Notes: generated from the sequence alone by a model not told the origin. Positions 25,806 to 35,845 are shown, numbered from the stretch's first letter. The stretch: DNA of 64,000 bases from Coprococcus eutactus (GCF_025149915.1 NZ_CP102278.1:2676001-2740000); one strand, 5' to 3'. Made by a program: numbers and translations.

Positions 25806-27752
25806 TTATTCAGCCACGGCCTTCTTGCCAGTGTACAGCTGATAATATCTGCCCTTCATGTCAATGAGCTGATCGTGGGTGCCTCGCTCTATGATGCGTC
25901 CCTGCTCCATGACCATGATGCAGTCCGCGTCCTTGACCGTGGAAAGTCGGTGAGCTATGACAAATGACGTTCTTCCCGCCATGAGGGCATCCATTCCCTT
26001 TGAAACCATAGCCTCGGTTCTCGTATCAATGGATGATGTAGCCTCATCGAGGATCAGAGCCGGTGGATCTGCAACCGCCGCCCTCGCGATAGCCAGCAGC
26101 TGTCTCTGTCCCTGACTGAGATTTGCCCCGTCTCCGGTGAGCACTGTGTTGTAGCCGTCAGGAAGACGCTTTATGAAATCGTGGGCATTTGCCAGCTTTG
26201 CAGCCTTGATGCACTCCTCATCCGTGGCATCTAGTTTGCCGTATCTTATGTTGTCCATGACTGTTCCTGTGAACAGATGTGTATCCTGAAGAACTATACC
26301 AAGGCTTCGCCTGAGATCCGGCTTTTTGATCTTGCCTATGTTGATATTGTCGTACCTTATCTTGCCGTCCTGTATATCGTAAAACCTGTTTATCAGATTG
26401 GTTATAGTCGTCTTGCCCGCACCTGTACTTCCGACAAATGCAATCTTCTGACCAGGCTTTGCATACATATTTATGTCGTGCAGAACTATCTTATCCGGGT
26501 TGTAACCGAAATCAACATTCTCAAATTCAACCTCACCTGTGAGTTCCCTGTATGTCACTTCACCTGTCTCATGCCTATGTCTCCATGCCCAGAGTCCGGT
26601 TCTCTCCTTGGTCTCCGTGAGATTGCCATTTGCATCCTTCTTTGCATTTACCAGCTCAACATAGCCCTCGTCCTCCTCAGGCATCTCGTCTGTCATGGTA
26701 AATACCCTGTCAGCTCCAGCCGCCGCCATAACTATTGCATTGATCTGCTGACTTATCTGTGTAACCGGCATCGTAAAGCCCTTGTTAAGCGTCAGGAATG
26801 CCACAAGTGTTCCTATGGTAAGCCCTGACCAGCCATTTACTGCAAGTACACCTCCAAGTACAGCACAGAGAACGTAGCTTATGTTTCCAAGGTTCGCATT
26901 CACCGGCATGGTAATGTTGGCTATCATATTTGCCTTGTAGGCGCTGTCCTGAAGAGATCTGTTCAACTTGCAGAAATCATCATATGCCTTTTCTTCGTGG
27001 CAGAACACCTTGACAACCTTCTGGCCGCTCATCATTTCCTCTATATAGCCGTTGACCTTTCCAAGATCCTGCTGCTGCTTCATGAAGTATCTTCCCGACT
27101 TCGCGCCCAAGCTCGACGTCGCCTTTATCATGATAAGCACCATGACGACTGACAGCACCGTGAGCGGTATATCAAGAACTATCATAGCAATGAGTGTTGA
27201 GATAAATGTGATGCTTGAGTTGATAAGCTGCGGCATACTCTGACTTATTACCTGACGGAGTGTGTCAACATCATTGGTGTACACCGACATGATATCTCCA
27301 TGTGCATGTGTGTCAAAGAAAGATATCGGAAGAGATTCCATTCGCTCAAAGAGCTGAACTCTGAGCCTCTTCATGGTTCCCTGAGTCACATTTACCATGA
27401 TCCTGTTGTACGCGTATGCGCAAATGATTCCCAGCACAAGTATAAGACCAAGCCCCAGCATCCTGTGGGCGAGAGGTCCATAATCAGGCGTGCTCTGTTT
27501 CATCATCGGTTCAATATATACATCAATAAGTTTCTGCATGAACATCGATATACTCAGTATTGCAAGTGCCGATATAAGTATGCTGACCACAACTGTAACG
27601 CATGCCAGCTTGTATTCCTTGAAGACATATCGGAGCAATCTTCCAAGTGCCTTCATGGGATTTTTCCCTTGATTCTTTCCCGTTTTCTTCATGTCTATAT
27701 CCATATTTTCTTCCGCCTTACTTCTACTGTGTTTCTGTGAATTTTCAGCCAT
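25806..27752 (-). CDS. ABC exporter subunit, canonical ATP site
   Basis: 648 residues from the ATG at 27752 (MAENSQKHS), preceded by AAAGGAGGAAG. A charged N-terminal tail of ~40 residues precedes six transmembrane helices. The ATPase has Walker A GSTGAGKTT, signature LSQGQRQL, Walker B ALILDEATSSID and H-loop VIAHRLSTV, all intact. A ~30-residue insert (VNAKKDANGNLTETKERTG) precedes the ATPase. It pairs with the product of 27782-29533 as a heterodimeric exporter; such pairs export drugs, peptides or lipids. Confidence 0.92.
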   Translation of the reverse strand: MAENSQKHSRSKAEENMDIDMKKTGKNQGKNPMKALGRLLRYVFKEYKLACVTVVVSILISALAILSISMFMQKLIDVYIEPMMKQSTPDYGPLAHRMLGLGLILVLGIICAYAYNRIMVNVTQGTMKRLRVQLFERMESLPISFFDTHAHGDIMSVYTNDVDTLRQVISQSMPQLINSSITFISTLIAMIVLDIPLTVLSVVMVLIMIKATSSLGAKSGRYFMKQQQDLGKVNGYIEEMMSGQKVVKVFCHEEKAYDDFCKLNRSLQDSAYKANMIANITMPVNANLGNISYVLCAVLGGVLAVNGWSGLTIGTLVAFLTLNKGFTMPVTQISQQINAIVMAAAGADRVFTMTDEMPEEDEGYVELVNAKKDANGNLTETKERTGLWAWRHRHETGEVTYRELTGEVEFENVDFGYNPDKIVLHDINMYAKPGQKIAFVGSTGAGKTTITNLINRFYDIQDGKIRYDNINIGKIKKPDLRRSLGIVLQDTHLFTGTVMDNIRYGKLDATDEECIKAAKLANAHDFIKRLPDGYNTVLTGDGANLSQGQRQLLAIARAAVADPPALILDEATSSIDTRTEAMVSKGMDALMAGRTSFVIAHRLSTVKDADCIMVMEQGRIIERGTHDQLIDMKGRYYQLYTGKKAVAE

Positions 27753-27781
27753 TTTACTTCCTCCTTTCACTCCATTATTTT

Positions 27782-29533
27782 TTAATTCATCTTCTCATCG
27801 AAATCTCCGCCGCCAGACATTTGGACGTCGTAGATTTCCTTATATATCGTGTTATTCTTCAGCAGATTCTCATGTGTGTCAAATCCACTCACCATTCCGT
27901 TATCCAGAACTATGATCCTGTCGGCATCCTGCACACTTGATATTCTCTGGGATATGATGATCTTGGTGGTGTTCGGTATCTTGGTTGCAAATGCCTGCCT
28001 GATCTTCGCATCCGTAGCAGTGTCAACTGCGCTCGTGGAATCATCTAGAATGAGTACCTTCGGACTCTTGAGCAGCGCTCTGGCAATACAGAGTCTCTGC
28101 TTCTGACCACCGGACACGTTGCTTCCGCCCTGCTCGATCCAGGTGTTGTATCCATCCGGCATCCTGTCTATGAATTCATCCGCACAGGCAAGCCCGCACA
28201 CCTCACGGCACTCATCCTCCGTGGCGTCCGCCTTGCCCCATCTCAGGTTGTCAAGTATCGTACCCGAAAACAGCACATTCTTCTGGAGCACAACCGCCAC
28301 TTCATTTCGGATGACCTCCATATCGTAATCACGCACGTCATGTCCTCCGACACAGACAGAACCACCATCCGGCTTCACATCGTAAAGTCTGCTTATCAGA
28401 TTGACAAATGTGGACTTACCACAGCCGGTTCCACCTATCACACCAACTGTTTCTCCAGACTTTATGTGAATGTCGATATCCTTCAGCGTGTCCTCTGCAC
28501 TGCCAGCCTTATACACGAAATCCACATGGTTGAAATCTATTCTTCCATCAGGCACCTCCATGATAGGCTCATCAGGATTGGTCATGGTCGGGGCCTCCTC
28601 AAGAACCTCAGATATACGTCTCATACTTGCCATACTCATGGATATCATGACAAATACCATGGACAGCATCATCAGCGACATCATCATGCTCATGACATAG
28701 CTGAAAAGTGAGGTGAGATTACCAGTCGTCATACTTCCGCCGACTATGAAATGTGCTCCGATCCATGAGAGGAGCATCATGCATGTGAAGATGACGAACA
28801 TCATGATAGGATTGTTGAAGGCCAGCAGGCTCTCAGCCTTTATGGACAATTCCGCAAGGACCTCTGCTGCCTTTCCAAACTTCTTATCCTCGTATTCTTC
28901 CCTGACAAAAGCCTTTACGACTCTTATCGCTGATACATTTTCCTGAACGCTGGCATTCAGGTTATCGTAGTTTCTAAACACCTCGTCAAATATAGGTGTT
29001 ACCTTGAATATGATGAAGAACAGACCAAATGCAAGAACCACAAGTGCCGCCACAAATATAAGTGACAGCTCCACGTTGATGGTAAAGCACATTATCATGC
29101 TGCATATGAGCATGAGCGGTGCCCTTACCGCTATTCGTATGAGCATCTGATATGCATTCTGTACATTTGTCACATCAGTTGTCATTCGTGTTATAAGACT
29201 TGCGGTGCTGAATTTGTCAATGTTGGTAAATGAAAACTCCTGCACATTCCTGTACATGCCCTCCCTCAGGTTGCATGCAAATCCTGTCGATGCGCTGGCA
29301 GCGAATTTTCCCGCCATCACTCCAAAGAAAAGACTCAGGAAAGCCAACACAAGCATAAGTCCGCCATACATATATACCTTGCTCATGTCCTGTCCGTTGA
29401 TTCCCTCGTCGATTATCTTGGCGGTCACAAATGGAATGAGGATCTCCATGAAGACCTCTGCCGCCGTAAATACAGGTGTGAGTATCGAGTCCTTCTTGTA
29501 CTCGCCCACCTGACCAAGCAATGTTTTGATCAT
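27782..29533 (-). CDS. ABC exporter subunit, degenerate ATP site
   Basis: 583 residues from the ATG at 29533, chosen for its AAGGAGGAAATAG site; the frame is open to 29707. Six transmembrane helices precede an ATPase with Walker A GGTGCGKST and signature VSGGQKQR. The Walker B reads LILDDSTSAVD (Asp where the catalytic Glu should be) and the H-loop reads IISQRISSV (Gln for His). This half-site should hydrolyse ATP poorly, as in asymmetric exporters such as BmrCD. It lies 29 bp upstream of its partner. Confidence 0.92.
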   Translation of the reverse strand: MIKTLLGQVGEYKKDSILTPVFTAAEVFMEILIPFVTAKIIDEGINGQDMSKVYMYGGLMLVLAFLSLFFGVMAGKFAASASTGFACNLREGMYRNVQEFSFTNIDKFSTASLITRMTTDVTNVQNAYQMLIRIAVRAPLMLICSMIMCFTINVELSLIFVAALVVLAFGLFFIIFKVTPIFDEVFRNYDNLNASVQENVSAIRVVKAFVREEYEDKKFGKAAEVLAELSIKAESLLAFNNPIMMFVIFTCMMLLSWIGAHFIVGGSMTTGNLTSLFSYVMSMMMSLMMLSMVFVMISMSMASMRRISEVLEEAPTMTNPDEPIMEVPDGRIDFNHVDFVYKAGSAEDTLKDIDIHIKSGETVGVIGGTGCGKSTFVNLISRLYDVKPDGGSVCVGGHDVRDYDMEVIRNEVAVVLQKNVLFSGTILDNLRWGKADATEDECREVCGLACADEFIDRMPDGYNTWIEQGGSNVSGGQKQRLCIARALLKSPKVLILDDSTSAVDTATDAKIRQAFATKIPNTTKIIISQRISSVQDADRIIVLDNGMVSGFDTHENLLKNNTIYKEIYDVQMSGGGDFDEKMN

Positions 29534-29748
29534 TCTATTTCCTCCTTGTTTCATTTTGAAATGCTGACAGAATCCCCAGATGTACAAATCAGGAATTTGA
29601 TTTATGATATGCGATATCTGATCGTCAGCTATATATGATTTGACGCAAGTTGCATAAATATTAATACTTCTATTTTTTAATGTCAATAGTGTACAGAGGC
29701 GTTTCATTTGTGAAATTTCTGTGTATTTAAAGTATTTAAAGACATATT

Positions 29749-29793
29749 AAAATAAGGCATATGAACATCTTTTTAGTCCATATGCCTTATTTT
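29749..29793 (-). terminator. Terminator of the SPKTG surface protein gene
   Basis: A 15-16 bp stem (AAAATAAGGCATATG) around an A/T-rich loop, with A and T runs on both sides. It lies 53 bp past the stop at 29846. Confidence 0.85.
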
Positions 29794-29845
29794 ATAGAGA
29801 TCTAATATCTAATTTCCGCTCTAACAGCCATTTCATTCAAAGCCA

Positions 29846-31369
29846 TCAATGGGTCTTGAATCTTTTCTTAACACAAATTCCTGCAACACCCACTATTGAA
29901 ACAATCATAAGAATCACATACAACTGCAAGTCTGTACTGTCACCAGTTTTTGGAGATGATTGTGTTGCTTTATCCATTGTACTTGTCTCCTGTGTTATAC
30001 TGGTTGTGTCTTCCGAAGGCTCCTGTGTTGTACTGGTTGTGTCGTCTTCCGAAGGCTCCTGTGTTGTACCGGTTGTGTCTTCCGAAGGCTCCTGTGTCCC
30101 CGTTGTCTTCTCGTTTACTGTAAAATGAGCTGTCGCTGTTCCGCTCTCAGAGACAATGCCAAGTGTATGCTCACCCTTCGAAAAACCGGCAACATAATCC
30201 TCTTTCAATGTTACGATTATACTTCCAGATTCCACCGTATAATTACTCTCATCTATGGTCTTTCCGTCAACCTCAACACGAATAAAATCCCTGTATGCAG
30301 CATCAGATGTGAATGATAGTGCATTCTTCGCACCTGCTGTTACTGTTGCTCCATCTCCCTTGATAATAACAGGGGCGAGTTTCGCAAGCACTGTGTCTTC
30401 CTTTTTAATTTCATTTTCTGCTTCTTCATCACTAAAATACTTATTACATTTATCACAGAACCAATATGTGCTGTTTCCTTCTTTTGCAGCAGTAGCAGCT
30501 TGCTTTTCTACTTTTTCCATATCGTGACCGGCGTTTTCTGCTGTCCGTACATTTTCCTTTGTTTGAGATTCAAAAGCAGAATTTTCAAATGTCACACTGT
30601 ATGTAGTTAATTCTGGCAATACGCAGTTCTTTTCCTGTATTACTGTTGCTGTTGTATCTGCTGTCTCACTTTCTACGCCATCACATGCTGTACATTTTCT
30701 TTCTGCTGTACAGTGTTGATTGTCTGTGCTCCATGTGTATGTTACATCTCCATAACTATGACCTGCTGCCGGAATCTCCGTATAGGTGGTGTAATCACAG
30801 TTACTGCAGGTATCGTAAGCTTCCCAACCGTTTGCGGTACAAGTCGCCGCCTGTGCATCGTGATGTACGAGGTCGTGACCCGTAGCTTGGATCGTCTCTG
30901 TTTTTATTCTGCCGCATCCAATGCAAGTATACTTTCTCTCCCCCTCTGTTGTGCAGGTTGGAGAAATAGTTATAGTGCCATTATCCCAAATATGTACTCC
31001 AACATCGCCCTTTTCTGCGCAGACATTACACTCATGCCAATGATTGTTTTCATCCGAAATCCAGTTTGAGTTCCAATCATGTCCGGGAGGGGTGGATGTT
31101 CCTCCGCAGATCGTACAAGTCTGTCCGCTTGTGCAGGTTGCCGTTCCGCTCCACACATGCGCAGAACGCGGATTGCTGATATTAGTGCCACATTCTGTGC
31201 AATAAACATGATTCCAATGATATCCAGCGTCTTTATATTCATAAGTTCCGGTTGTACTTACCCATTTACCACAGATGTCGCAATAGGCTCTGCCCGCATA
31301 TGCCGGTATCCGCAGCAGCATCAGCACCATGCACATAGTGAGCAGGGTAGTCAAAATTCTTCTCTTCAT
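29846..31369 (-). CDS. Cys-rich surface protein with SPKTG sorting signal
   Basis: 507 residues. The signal peptide ends at PAYAG. Residues 28-230 carry many CxxC pairs (YCDICGKW, YCTECGTN, TCTICGGT, YTCIGCGR, RKCTACDG) in GHxW/GHDL-type repeats. A further unit (WFCDKCNKYFSDEE) and an immunoglobulin-like segment follow. The tail has four Thr/Glu/Pro repeats (TQEPSED) and a sorting signal: SPKTGD, a hydrophobic helix and KKRFKTH. SPKTG-type signals are used by class B-like sortases in Clostridia; no sortase gene is in the window. The repeats resemble those of the protein at 1-2282. The LuxR gene upstream may control it. Confidence 0.88.
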   Translation of the reverse strand: MKRRILTTLLTMCMVLMLLRIPAYAGRAYCDICGKWVSTTGTYEYKDAGYHWNHVYCTECGTNISNPRSAHVWSGTATCTSGQTCTICGGTSTPPGHDWNSNWISDENNHWHECNVCAEKGDVGVHIWDNGTITISPTCTTEGERKYTCIGCGRIKTETIQATGHDLVHHDAQAATCTANGWEAYDTCSNCDYTTYTEIPAAGHSYGDVTYTWSTDNQHCTAERKCTACDGVESETADTTATVIQEKNCVLPELTTYSVTFENSAFESQTKENVRTAENAGHDMEKVEKQAATAAKEGNSTYWFCDKCNKYFSDEEAENEIKKEDTVLAKLAPVIIKGDGATVTAGAKNALSFTSDAAYRDFIRVEVDGKTIDESNYTVESGSIIVTLKEDYVAGFSKGEHTLGIVSESGTATAHFTVNEKTTGTQEPSEDTTGTTQEPSEDDTTSTTQEPSEDTTSITQETSTMDKATQSSPKTGDSTDLQLYVILMIVSIVGVAGICVKKRFKTH

Positions 31370-31486
31370 ATAGTTTCCTCCCTTAAAAATAAATCTGAGT
31401 TTGGTTAGTGATTTCTGTATATAAAGATTTTATCATTTTGACTTCTTCCATGTAATCTCCGTTTCGATACGAAAATGTATATTTTC

Positions 31487-32488
31487 CTATTTCAGCATAT
31501 AATTTTTCAGCTCATCCCTCTTATTTATATTCATTTTTTCATAAATCCTGCTCAGATAAGTTTTAACCGTATTGGGTGAAAATCCCAGATAATCTGCAAT
31601 TTCCTGATTATTCCAATCTCGGCTTGCCAGCATTGCAATCGAGAATTCCACTGTGGATAATGCATCCGTCACTGAATTTCCTGACATAGGATTGTGGATT
31701 GACATCCATCCCCTGCTAAAGGCAATGACTTTATCAGATAATTTGTTATATAGTTTTGAATCCTCCTTGCGGATACATGACTCCAGAAGTCCCTGCAGCA
31801 AACCATGATGTTCAATGAAAGGTTCCAGAAATTCGTCTTCTTTCGCCACGTTCCACGCCAGCATCAATGAATCTTTTGCTTTCTGCTGATTTTTCAGATT
31901 CATCTGACACATTGCAATCATACAATACAGATAGATCATACTAATAGGATATACATCATCCCTGAACATCAATGCTGCCTCGCAAATTCCAAGTGCCCTG
32001 CCATACTCGCCTTTTAAATATGCCATGTGAGCTATTACATAGGCAGAAAACAGCTTAATTCCAGGCGGCAATGTTACTGCATAAAGCTCCACATCCGGAA
32101 GTTCATCCACCGAAAGATGCAAAAGCACAGAGGACATATATCCCGCAAATACACTGACAGCCCTGTCCTCAGCGGATGAAGGATTTTTCGTCTCTTTTTC
32201 AAGACATTCCTGAATCTCCCTCAGTCCTTTTCTTGATGCAGCTTCTCTGCCAAGTGTCAGATTAGAATATACATATAACAGGCAGGATGACATCTTCAAT
32301 TTTATATTATGGCTCATCAGATAACGTTCTGCTATATGATTGCACTCCTCCGCCTGCCCGGTAAAATAATAGTATTCAGCACGTGCTATCTCCTGAAAAT
32401 CCCTATCTTCAAAACTGTCTACCATCTTTTTCGCTTCACCCGGCTGAAATGCTGCATTGATCAACGGCAGTATGGTATATTCACTCAT
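31487..32488 (-). CDS. LuxR-type transcriptional regulator with TPR-like domain
   Basis: 333 residues from the ATG at 32488, 9 nt after TTTGGAGG. The first ~255 residues are all-helical and TPR-like (YYYFTGQAEECNHIAERYL, AHMAYLKGEYGRALGICEAA). The last ~65 residues are a LuxR helix-turn-helix (NNQEIADYLGFSPNTVKTYL). No receiver domain is present, so it is not a classical two-component regulator. It is 117 bp upstream of the SPKTG surface gene on the same strand and may regulate it. Confidence 0.85.
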   Translation of the reverse strand: MSEYTILPLINAAFQPGEAKKMVDSFEDRDFQEIARAEYYYFTGQAEECNHIAERYLMSHNIKLKMSSCLLYVYSNLTLGREAASRKGLREIQECLEKETKNPSSAEDRAVSVFAGYMSSVLLHLSVDELPDVELYAVTLPPGIKLFSAYVIAHMAYLKGEYGRALGICEAALMFRDDVYPISMIYLYCMIAMCQMNLKNQQKAKDSLMLAWNVAKEDEFLEPFIEHHGLLQGLLESCIRKEDSKLYNKLSDKVIAFSRGWMSIHNPMSGNSVTDALSTVEFSIAMLASRDWNNQEIADYLGFSPNTVKTYLSRIYEKMNINKRDELKNYMLK

Positions 32489-32562
32489 AATCATATTCCT
32501 CCAAACCAACGATCCGCCAGATCATGTTGCTCCTGGAAATCTTTATCATCACAATCTGGTTT

Positions 32563-33117
32563 TCAATGATTCTCTATATCTGTGCCTGCCGCCTTGGCTG
32601 CAAGTTTCTTATCAATCGCTCTAAGTATAAATCCTGCTGCCACTCCTGCTGCCACTCCTACCACTATTCCGCCAATGATATCTGTCGGGAAATGCACATA
32701 CAGATACATTCTTGAGAACGCTATAAGGATCGCTATCACGCAGGATATTGCGCCCAACAATTTCTTTCTGCTCATAAACAACGCCGTAACAGCCGCAAAT
32801 GATGCCGCCGTGTGTCCCGATGGGAAGGAATAATCCTTTGGTTTCTTCACTATCAGATCTGTAAAGTTCGCCACATCATACGGTCTTGTCCTTGCGACCA
32901 GATTCTTGAGCAGACAATTGGTTATGAGAAGATCAAGGATAAGTGCGATGACCATGCAAAGCCCTGCCTTCCTCGTCTTTGGAATGATCAGCAGCACCGC
33001 TGCCAGCACTATCCACAATATTCCCGCATTTCCAAGGGATGTGATCGCCACCATGATCTTGTCAAGCCATGGAGTATGTATATTCTGGAGAGCGTCAAGT
33101 ATCTCTATTTCCCACAT
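32563..33117 (-). CDS. PAP2 family phosphatase
   Basis: 184 residues with five or six hydrophobic helices. The three PAP2 motifs are present: KNLVARTRP, PSGH and SRMYLYVHFPTD. Members dephosphorylate undecaprenyl pyrophosphate or phosphatidic acids at the membrane. The C-terminus is basic. Its ATG shares one base with the stop of the upstream tautomerase gene (TGATG), indicating coupled translation of two functionally unrelated proteins. Confidence 0.9.
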   Translation of the reverse strand: MWEIEILDALQNIHTPWLDKIMVAITSLGNAGILWIVLAAVLLIIPKTRKAGLCMVIALILDLLITNCLLKNLVARTRPYDVANFTDLIVKKPKDYSFPSGHTAASFAAVTALFMSRKKLLGAISCVIAILIAFSRMYLYVHFPTDIIGGIVVGVAAGVAAGFILRAIDKKLAAKAAGTDIENH

Positions 33118-33458
33118 CAGAAGTTACCGCCATTCCAGCCCCAGTCATGTACGCCGTGGTAAGTCACGTACACCGCATTTCCCGGGATTCCAAGCACATC
33201 CGCAAATATATCGCAGATTTTTCCTGTCATGGCATCACACGCTTTAGAAGTCACATCACCGAATACGCTGACTTCCACATATGCACCCTTATCAAGTTTC
33301 TTTCCGCCCATGAACAGGTCGTATCCATCGTTGATGCCGACCATAAGGTAGCTCTCCGTCTTGTTCATCGTTGTTATCGCCTGACCGAGACTGCTCTTAA
33401 GAGTCTCCTTCTGGTCATCGCTCATCTTCACTGTAACCTTTGAATCTATAAATGGCAT
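33117..33458 (-). CDS. MIF-like tautomerase family protein
   Basis: 113 residues; ribosome site AAAGGAGGAG. After Met removal the N-terminal proline (MPFIDSKVTV), the catalytic base of the tautomerase superfamily, would be exposed. Later segments SYLMVGINDG and YVEVSVFGDV match the MIF fold. Bacterial members have ketoenol tautomerase activity with unclear substrates. A ~198-bp inverted-repeat element lies immediately upstream. Confidence 0.85.
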   Translation of the reverse strand: MPFIDSKVTVKMSDDQKETLKSSLGQAITTMNKTESYLMVGINDGYDLFMGGKKLDKGAYVEVSVFGDVTSKACDAMTGKICDIFADVLGIPGNAVYVTYHGVHDWGWNGGNF

Positions 33459-33480
33459 ATTTTTCTCCTCCTTTGATGTT

Positions 33481-33678
33481 GGATTTTGCCAATATCTAAG
33501 TTAATATTACATGAATGTCAATCATACCCATCAGGGGTCGCTCCCGCTTAACTCAGCCTGCAACGGTACTAAGGTGCCGCCTGCTGCGCCACCTAAGGAC
33601 CGGCGGCATCGTATTCCCCTGATTGGGTTATGTTTGAACATTCATGTAAAAATATAATTATTATATATGGCAAAATCC
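33481..33678. repeat. ~198-bp inverted-repeat (MITE-like) element
   Basis: Outer arms GGATTTTGCCA (33481) and TGGCAAAATCC (to 33678), middle arms around TTACATGAATGT and ACATTCATGTAA, and inner arms around CAGGGG and CCCCTG make the whole segment foldable. The centre is GC-rich (GGTGCCGCC...GCGCCACC). It fills the nadE-tautomerase gap and contains no ORF. Confidence 0.65.
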
Positions 33679-33701
33679 TATAATTCCGCTATAAAATATG
33701 T

Positions 33702-35693
33702 CTACAAAAAATCCTCAAATTCTATCTCAGACGGCAGTCTCAGATCACCTCTCGGGCTGACCGACACGGTTCCGACCTTCACACCGTCCGGCATGCAGTT
33801 TCTCTTGAACTGCTGGCGGAAGAATCTCGTGTAGAATACCTTCTGCCATTTGTCGATCTCGCTGTCTGAGAAATTGTACTCGTCACTCTGTCTTACAGCC
33901 TCCTTGCACAGCTCATTTACCTCCTCAGGTGACATTCCATATCGCAGTGTATAATATAAGAAGAAATCGTGCAGGATGTATGATCCCACGGTGTCCTCCG
34001 TCTTCTGCGCGATGGTTCCGTCCGGGTTCGGTGGAAGCAGCTCCGGGCTGACCGGTGTGTCTATGATATCGTCTATGATCGGCGCGATGCCCGCAAATCC
34101 ATCAACCTCCATGAAGTGTCCGACTTCGTTCACAAGTGAGCGCACCAGCGTCTTTGGTATACTTGTATTCACCGCATACATGCTCATATGGTCGCCGTTG
34201 TAGGTGCACCAGCCAAGTGCCAGCTCCGAGAGATCTCCGGTTCCAACCACGAATCCGCCCTCCTTGTTGGCGACATCCATGAGTATCTGTGTTCTCTCCC
34301 TCGCCTGACAGTTCTCATAAGTGACGTCATGCACGCTCTCGTCCTGTCCGATATCGGCAAAATGCTGTCTCACCGATGCAGCTATGCTTATCTCTCTGCT
34401 GTCACAGCCGAGCAGTCTCATGAGTTCCGTGGAGTTGTTCTTCGTCCTGTTTGTCGTTCCAAATCCCGGCATGGTGATTCCCACGACAGTTGTGGATGGA
34501 AGTCCCGCATTCTTCACCGCCTGTGCCGAAACCAGCAGAGCCAGTGTGGAATCAAGTCCACCTGACACTCCCACGACCACACATTTGCAGTGGGTCGCCT
34601 CTATCCTTCTCTGAAGTCCGGCAACCTGCATCTTGAATATCGCCATGCACCTCTCAAGCTTATTTCCCGATGGGACAAATGGTGTCATCTTCACCTTCAT
34701 GAGCACATTCCCTTTGTCCATGAGTGGGGTATCGCACACCACCGTCTCATACTTTCTGAATGCGAAATCACGCTTACAGTCGGCAAATGACTTGTTTGCT
34801 ATCCTGTCGTGTCTGATCTTGGTAAGACTTATATCCCTGATCAATACTCCGTCCTCAAATGGCTTTACCTCGCCGAGGAGTTTGCCGTTCTCGTACATCA
34901 GATTGTGTCCTGAAAATACCAGATCCGATGTGGACTCGTACATTCCAGCGGACACATACACATATCCGCACAGGCAGTCCGATGACACACTTCCTATCAG
35001 CTTGTGCCTGTATGCAGCCTTTCCGATGACCTCATTTGACGCGGAAAGGTTGAGTATGACCTCTGCTCCCGCCATGGCGAGAAGTCTTCCCGGCGAAACC
35101 GGAGTCCAGGCATCCTCACATATCTCTATGCCAAGCTTGACTCTCTGGTCTCCGCTGCCCATCTCTATCATCACATTGTTGCCAAACAGCACTTCACTGC
35201 CAACACCCCTGCCCCCGGCTTTCTTTGAACCGGCATTGTATTCAAGCTCATCTCCATCATCTTCCGGATCCATGAGATTGACCATCACCGCATCATACTT
35301 TCTGGCTGAGAACCATCTCTTCTCGTAGAACTCGCCATAGTTTGGAAGATAAGTCTTCGGCACGATGGCCATGACTCTTCCGCCCTGCAGGAACGCCGCA
35401 CAGTTGAACAGCTCCCCGTCCACCTCAAATGGCAGACCGACCACCAGTGCCGACTGACCGGTACAAGTCGCCATGGCAAGCTGAAGAAGACCTCTTCTCG
35501 CACCATCTATGAGCTTTCTGTTCTCAAACAGATCCGCACAGGTATATCCCGTGATAGACAACTCTGGCGTCACTATGATATCCGCAGCATCCTTATACTC
35601 TTCATATATATCCATTATCTCTCTGACATTTCCGCTGACACTTCCGATGTGAACCTTCGGCGTAACGGCTGCCACACGCAGCATATTCTTCAT
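33702..35693 (-). CDS. nadE: Glutamine-dependent NAD+ synthetase
   Basis: 663 residues from the ATG at 35693, preceded by AAGGAGG; the open frame extends to 35735. The N-terminal ~300 residues are a nitrilase-type amidotransferase (TPELSITGY, PKTYLPNYGEFYE, GIEICEDAW with the catalytic Cys). The C-terminal half is the synthetase, with P-loop GVSGGLDSTLAL and GTGDLSELALGWCTY. It makes NAD+ from deamido-NAD, ATP and glutamine in the cytoplasm. Length is that of the two-domain form. Confidence 0.95.
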   Translation of the reverse strand: MKNMLRVAAVTPKVHIGSVSGNVREIMDIYEEYKDAADIIVTPELSITGYTCADLFENRKLIDGARRGLLQLAMATCTGQSALVVGLPFEVDGELFNCAAFLQGGRVMAIVPKTYLPNYGEFYEKRWFSARKYDAVMVNLMDPEDDGDELEYNAGSKKAGGRGVGSEVLFGNNVMIEMGSGDQRVKLGIEICEDAWTPVSPGRLLAMAGAEVILNLSASNEVIGKAAYRHKLIGSVSSDCLCGYVYVSAGMYESTSDLVFSGHNLMYENGKLLGEVKPFEDGVLIRDISLTKIRHDRIANKSFADCKRDFAFRKYETVVCDTPLMDKGNVLMKVKMTPFVPSGNKLERCMAIFKMQVAGLQRRIEATHCKCVVVGVSGGLDSTLALLVSAQAVKNAGLPSTTVVGITMPGFGTTNRTKNNSTELMRLLGCDSREISIAASVRQHFADIGQDESVHDVTYENCQARERTQILMDVANKEGGFVVGTGDLSELALGWCTYNGDHMSMYAVNTSIPKTLVRSLVNEVGHFMEVDGFAGIAPIIDDIIDTPVSPELLPPNPDGTIAQKTEDTVGSYILHDFFLYYTLRYGMSPEEVNELCKEAVRQSDEYNFSDSEIDKWQKVFYTRFFRQQFKRNCMPDGVKVGTVSVSPRGDLRLPSEIEFEDFL

Positions 35694-35815
35694 TGTTACC
35701 TCCTTGTAAAATCTCACTTGATTTTGCCTTTTCATAACATTTACACTTTACCACCCGGCGCCATTTATTTCAACGAAGTTCACAAAACAAAAACAGCTTC
35801 CCCACAAGATAAAAA

Positions 35816-35845
35816 AGGAGAAACAGCTTAAACGCTATTTCTCCT
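35816..35845 (-). terminator. Terminator of purC
   Basis: An AGGAGAAA stem with the complement TTTCTCCT, 28 bp past the purC stop and followed on the minus strand by TTTTTT. Confidence 0.85.
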
